Positions 6,356 to 8,456 of a stretch of DNA of 8,456 nucleotides are shown in pieces (position 1 is the first letter of the stretch; the number at the start of each line of letters is the position of its first letter). Made by a program: the position numbers and the translations under genes. The notes under the pieces were generated by a model that did not search any database, was not told where the DNA came from, and saw nothing but the letters and a program-made list of their open reading frames with translations. Location of the stretch: NCBI GenBank assembly GCA_023717585.1, contig JAMQPJ010000538.1, forward strand, positions 1 through 8,456, read 5' to 3'. Origin of the DNA: Thermoanaerobaculia bacterium (GTDB lineage Bacteria; Acidobacteriota; Thermoanaerobaculia; UBA5066).

Positions 6356-7188
6356 GACGACTCCAGGCTCCGATGCCAGCGAAGGAGATGGTTCGAGAAG
6401 CGGTTGAGAGCCGTGTCGATGCCGAGGCCGATGACGCCGATCGTGATCATTCCGGCGATGATCTTGTCGGGCCAGAAAAACTCGCGCGCCTCGAGGATCC
6501 GGTAGCCGAGGCCGCTGTTCACCGCGATCATCTCGGCCACGATGACGACGATGAACGAAACGCCGTAGCCGACGCGGACGCCGGTCAGGATGTGAGGCGC
6601 GGCGGCCGGGAGGATCACGCGGCGGAACATGACCGTCCCTCTGGCTCCGAGGTTCTGCGCTGCCCGCACGTAGATGGAGTCGACGTTCCTCACGCCGGCG
6701 ATCGTGTTGAGAAGGATCGGAAAGAACGCCCCGAGGCTGATCAGGAAGAAGGCCGGCGGGTTTCCCAACCCGAACCAGAGGATCGCGAGCGGGATGTAGG
6801 CGATGGGCGGGATCGGGCGGAGGATCTGGACGAGGGGGTTCATCAAGCGGTAGACCGTGCCCGAGACGCCCATCAGAAGCCCGAGGCCGAGGCCGAGGCC
6901 GCCGCCGATCGCGAAACCGACGAAGACGCGGTAGAGGCTGGCGGCCGCGTCGTGGAGGAGCTCCCCCGAAACGAGCCACGTCAGGTACGACCCGTCGGCC
7001 GGCTCGTAAGGCTTGAGCGGCGCGAGGTAGCTCCACCAGCGGAGGGCGACCTTCGTCGGCGACGGGAGGATGAGCGGGTTGATGGCGCCCGCGCGGGAGA
7101 GCCCCTCCCAGAGCGCGAGAACAGCGAGCGGGATCAGGAGCGACTGGACAAGGCGCTTCCCTGAGGCGCCCGCGCCCGCAGACGTCAC
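6352..7188 (-). CDS. ABC importer permease, SsuC/TauC/NrtB-like (BPD_transp_1)
   Basis: This 278-residue protein is the inner-membrane channel subunit of the importer. Hydrophobic segments include SLLIPLAVLALWEGL (16-30), FVGFAIGGGLGLGLGLLMGV (89-108), IAYIPLAILWFGLGN (129-143), FFLISLGAFFPILLN (147-161) and IIAGMITIGVIGLGID (243-258), about six helices in all. LPSPTKV (41-47) after helix 1 is characteristic of the SsuC/TauC group. The EAA loop that contacts the ATPase is YVRAAQNLGARGTVMFRR followed by VILP (173-194), with the conserved Gly181 and Leu193-Pro194. The start is GTG at 7188, which overlaps the binding-protein stop as GTGA; AAGGAG lies 11 nt upstream inside the preceding gene. The frame stays open upstream to 7464, but that part is a shadow of the binding-protein gene. 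The stop overlaps the ATPase start. One permease implies a homodimer in the membrane. Confidence 0.92.
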   Translation of the reverse strand: MTSAGAGASGKRLVQSLLIPLAVLALWEGLSRAGAINPLILPSPTKVALRWWSYLAPLKPYEPADGSYLTWLVSGELLHDAAASLYRVFVGFAIGGGLGLGLGLLMGVSGTVYRLMNPLVQILRPIPPIAYIPLAILWFGLGNPPAFFLISLGAFFPILLNTIAGVRNVDSIYVRAAQNLGARGTVMFRRVILPAAAPHILTGVRVGYGVSFIVVIVAEMIAVNSGLGYRILEAREFFWPDKIIAGMITIGVIGLGIDTALNRFSNHLLRWHRSLESS

Positions 7189-8168
7189 TTCGCGCCCAGC
7201 TCCTTTTTCGCCTTCGCGAGGAGGTCCACCTTCACCCAGTCCTTCGCGACGGGCGGCGTCGCCATCTTCCCGACGCCCACCCTCTGCATGAAGTCGGTCG
7301 TGATCTGGACGTGCTCGACCGTCATGTCGTACGTGAACGGCGAGTTGCCGATCGCCTGCTGGTACTCCTCGGACGTGAGCTGGTTCTTGAACATCACCTC
7401 GCGGACGTACTTCTCGGCCACATCGGGCTTCTCGAGGAACGTCTTCGTCGCGTCCACGAAGCATTTCAGGACGCGCGCCGCGACGTCAGGCTTTTCCTCG
7501 TACATCTTCTTCGTCATGACGAGGGCGCGCACCGGTTCGCCCATCGGCGTGTCGTAGGGCTTCACGATCTCGGCCCCGAACCCCTTCGCCAGGGCCTGTG
7601 TGGCCTGCGGCTCAGACTGGCACATCGCGTCGATATTCTTCCCGATCATCGCCTGGTTGAGGTCGGCGTACGCGAGATAGACGATCTGGACGTCCTTTTC
7701 CCCCGGCTTGTCGGACCAGGTGAGTCCGGCCTTCTGCAGCTCGACGAGGAGGGCCAGCTCCTGCGCGCCGCCGCGCGGTACGCCGACCTTCTTCCCCTTC
7801 AGCGACGCGACCGACTTCAAGGCGAGGTCGGTGCGGCCGACGATCCGGATGCCGCCCTTCGCGAAGCCCGCGACGACATAGACGGGCGCGCCCGCCGCCC
7901 GGCCAGCGATGGCCGCGTCGAGGGCGCTCGCCGCGACGTCGACCTCGCCCGCGATGATGCCGGGGACGATGTCCAGCCCCTTGGCGAAGATCTTCTCGTC
8001 GATCTTCAGGTTGTACTTCGGCGCGATCTCCTTCATGTACCAGACGGCGCCGTAGTGAGCGAACTTCAGGTTCCCGAGCCGGACGACGTCCTGGGCGAGG
8101 GCGGCCGGCGCGGCGACGAGCGGCGCCGCGGCGAGTGCGAGCGCTGCGGCGCGAAAAACCTTCTTCAT
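7185..8168 (-). CDS. Periplasmic substrate-binding protein of ABC importer, SsuA/TauA/NMT1-like family
   Basis: This 327-residue protein captures the solute in the periplasm for the permease-ATPase pair downstream. A clear Sec signal peptide (MKKVFRAAALALAAAP..., predicted cut after Ala25 in ALA-QD) lacks a lipobox Cys, so the protein should be soluble and periplasmic. Family features are VRLGNLKFAHYGAVWYMKEI at 29-48, GIIAGEVDVAASALDAAIAG at 70-89 (dual lobe pattern), SLKGKKVGVPRGGAQELALL at 122-141 (ligand-binding loop) and AYADLNQAMIGKNIDAM at 166-182. These match the group serving aliphatic sulfonates, taurine, nitrate, bicarbonate and thiamine precursors; the actual ligand cannot be told from sequence. 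The ATG at 8168 has GGAGG at 8177-8181 with an 8-nt spacer. It is the first gene of the operon, and its TGA overlaps the permease GTG. A candidate -10 element and a 12-bp near-palindrome lie in the leader. Confidence 0.9.
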   Translation of the reverse strand: MKKVFRAAALALAAAPLVAAPAALAQDVVRLGNLKFAHYGAVWYMKEIAPKYNLKIDEKIFAKGLDIVPGIIAGEVDVAASALDAAIAGRAAGAPVYVVAGFAKGGIRIVGRTDLALKSVASLKGKKVGVPRGGAQELALLVELQKAGLTWSDKPGEKDVQIVYLAYADLNQAMIGKNIDAMCQSEPQATQALAKGFGAEIVKPYDTPMGEPVRALVMTKKMYEEKPDVAARVLKCFVDATKTFLEKPDVAEKYVREVMFKNQLTSEEYQQAIGNSPFTYDMTVEHVQITTDFMQRVGVGKMATPPVAKDWVKVDLLAKAKKELGAK

Positions 8169-8194
8169 GTCGGGGGCCTCCGCCGGAGAGTCTC

Positions 8195-8218
8195 GTTTCA
8201 GGAAACCCGGCGATTCTA
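8195..8218 (-). promoter_or_regulatory. Candidate promoter -10 and near-palindrome ahead of the ABC importer operon
   Basis: On the minus strand TAGAAT (8218-8213) is one base from the sigma-70 -10 consensus and lies about 45 nt before the ATG. The transcription start it implies falls next to the inverted repeat GTTTC-AG-GAAAC (read on plus, 8195-8206), a possible operator. No recognisable -35 hexamer is found at 16-18 bp spacing, so an activator-dependent or other sigma promoter, or chance, are all possible. Confidence 0.3.
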
Positions 8219-8239
8219 AGCCGACACCGTCGCGAGGGT

Positions 8240-8272
8240 GGCAGTCTTGTCCGGAAGGAGGACCGTCCTGCC
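8240..8272. other. Interrupted inverted repeat between the partial right-end gene and the ABC operon
   Basis: Outer arms GGCAG (8240-8244) and CTGCC (8268-8272) enclose inner arms GTCC and GGAC, with a 4x4 internal loop and a 7-nt central loop. It lies 8 bp after the stop of the right-end gene and is not followed by a T run on either strand. It could be a weak terminator or stabilising stem of that gene, or a regulator site for the importer operon. Confidence 0.25.
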
Positions 8273-8279
8273 TTGGCCG

Positions 8280-8456
8280 CTATGTTGTCTCGCTGAGCCA
8301 GTCTGGCGGAAGGACGGGGATGTCTTCCCACCCCGATGGGGCTCTGGTTCCCAGCCAGCGGAGAGCCTCGTGCACCTCGCGGAAGACCATGACCTCGTCC
8401 GGGGTAGGTTCGCGCAGGACCTCATACATCCGAACCATCCCGAAGAGGGAATCCGA
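8280..8456 (-). CDS. C-terminal fragment of an unidentified protein, possibly SpoIIAA/STAS-like
   Basis: The last 58 residues of a gene enter from the right edge: the first visible residues are SDSLFGMVRMYEVLREP, the middle is DEVMVFREVHEALRWLG, and the end is DWLSETT followed by TAG. The reading is convincing as protein because the residue order is balanced, with an amphipathic helix pattern and third-position G/C bias, while the other frames here give Arg/Ser-rich shadows. The pattern 'FGMVRMYE ... VFREVHEALRWLG' is like the last strand and helix of SpoIIAA-like/STAS-type domains (strand VMVF, then a helix with EAxxWL), but this is recollection of a pattern and not a proven match. A Pro/Trp-rich tail of about 22 residues follows. 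The gene is on the same strand as the ABC operon, 111 bp upstream of it. The 5' part and start lie outside the window. Confidence 0.6.
   Translation of the reverse strand, partial: SDSLFGMVRMYEVLREPTPDEVMVFREVHEALRWLGTRAPSGWEDIPVLPPDWLSETT

Noticed and set aside
4490..6505. A 671-codon open frame on the plus strand across the esterase, PilZ and ATPase genes
   Set aside because: It spans three well-supported genes in other frames or strands and has the low-complexity composition of G+C-rich shadow frames.
8216..8425. A 69-codon minus-strand open frame (starting MRSCANLPRT)
   Set aside because: It is a shadow, rich in Arg and Ser, of the better frame at 8280-8456 and extends into the intergenic region.

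Overview
The window is strongly G+C-rich, densely packed bacterial chromosome with no RNA genes, insertion sequences, CRISPR arrays or phage genes that I can see. Sec-type signal peptides without a lipobox, a periplasmic-type binding protein and two lipopolysaccharide-type enzymes point to a diderm (Gram-negative-type) bacterium. The gene mix (ECF sigma/anti-sigma pair, GT83-like glycosyltransferase, PilZ protein, esterase with a TPR tail) would fit Acidobacteriota or a delta-proteobacterial-like lineage. That placement is a guess; the sequence alone does not fix the taxon.

Layout. Positions 1-3650, all minus strand and transcribed right to left: an ArnT/PMT-family membrane glycosyltransferase (3650-1923), a lipopolysaccharide-kinase-like protein (1926-1189, ATGA overlap), an ECF sigma factor (1111-431) and its zinc-finger anti-sigma factor (434 to beyond the left edge, ATGA overlap). 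Positions 3649-5150 form a plus-strand island: a 75-residue protein of unknown function and a secreted alpha/beta-hydrolase of the esterase D type with a C-terminal TPR-like region. Positions 5147-8168, minus strand: a complete ABC importer of the sulfonate/nitrate/taurine class (binding protein, permease, ATPase, joined by two GTGA overlaps), followed 24 bp downstream by a small degenerate PilZ-domain protein. Positions 8280-8456, minus strand: the C-terminal end of another gene, read from a frame that runs off the right edge.

How the genes work together. The left block looks like a cell-envelope unit: a polyprenyl-phosphate-sugar transferase and a lipid A/core-type kinase coupled in translation, with a sigma/anti-sigma switch directly downstream that may control them (inference). 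The right block imports a small, probably sulfur- or nitrogen-containing, solute whose identity cannot be read from the sequence. The plus-strand island is bounded by two palindromic tetranucleotides: CATG at 3648-3651 supplies the start codons of both divergent genes, and CTAG at 5147-5150 supplies the stop codons of both convergent genes.

No wholly new system is evident. The observations most worth checking are the shared-start and shared-stop boundaries, the coupled glycosyltransferase-kinase-sigma block, a recent-looking 9-codon tandem duplication with atypical codons inside the glycosyltransferase, and the degenerate PilZ motif.
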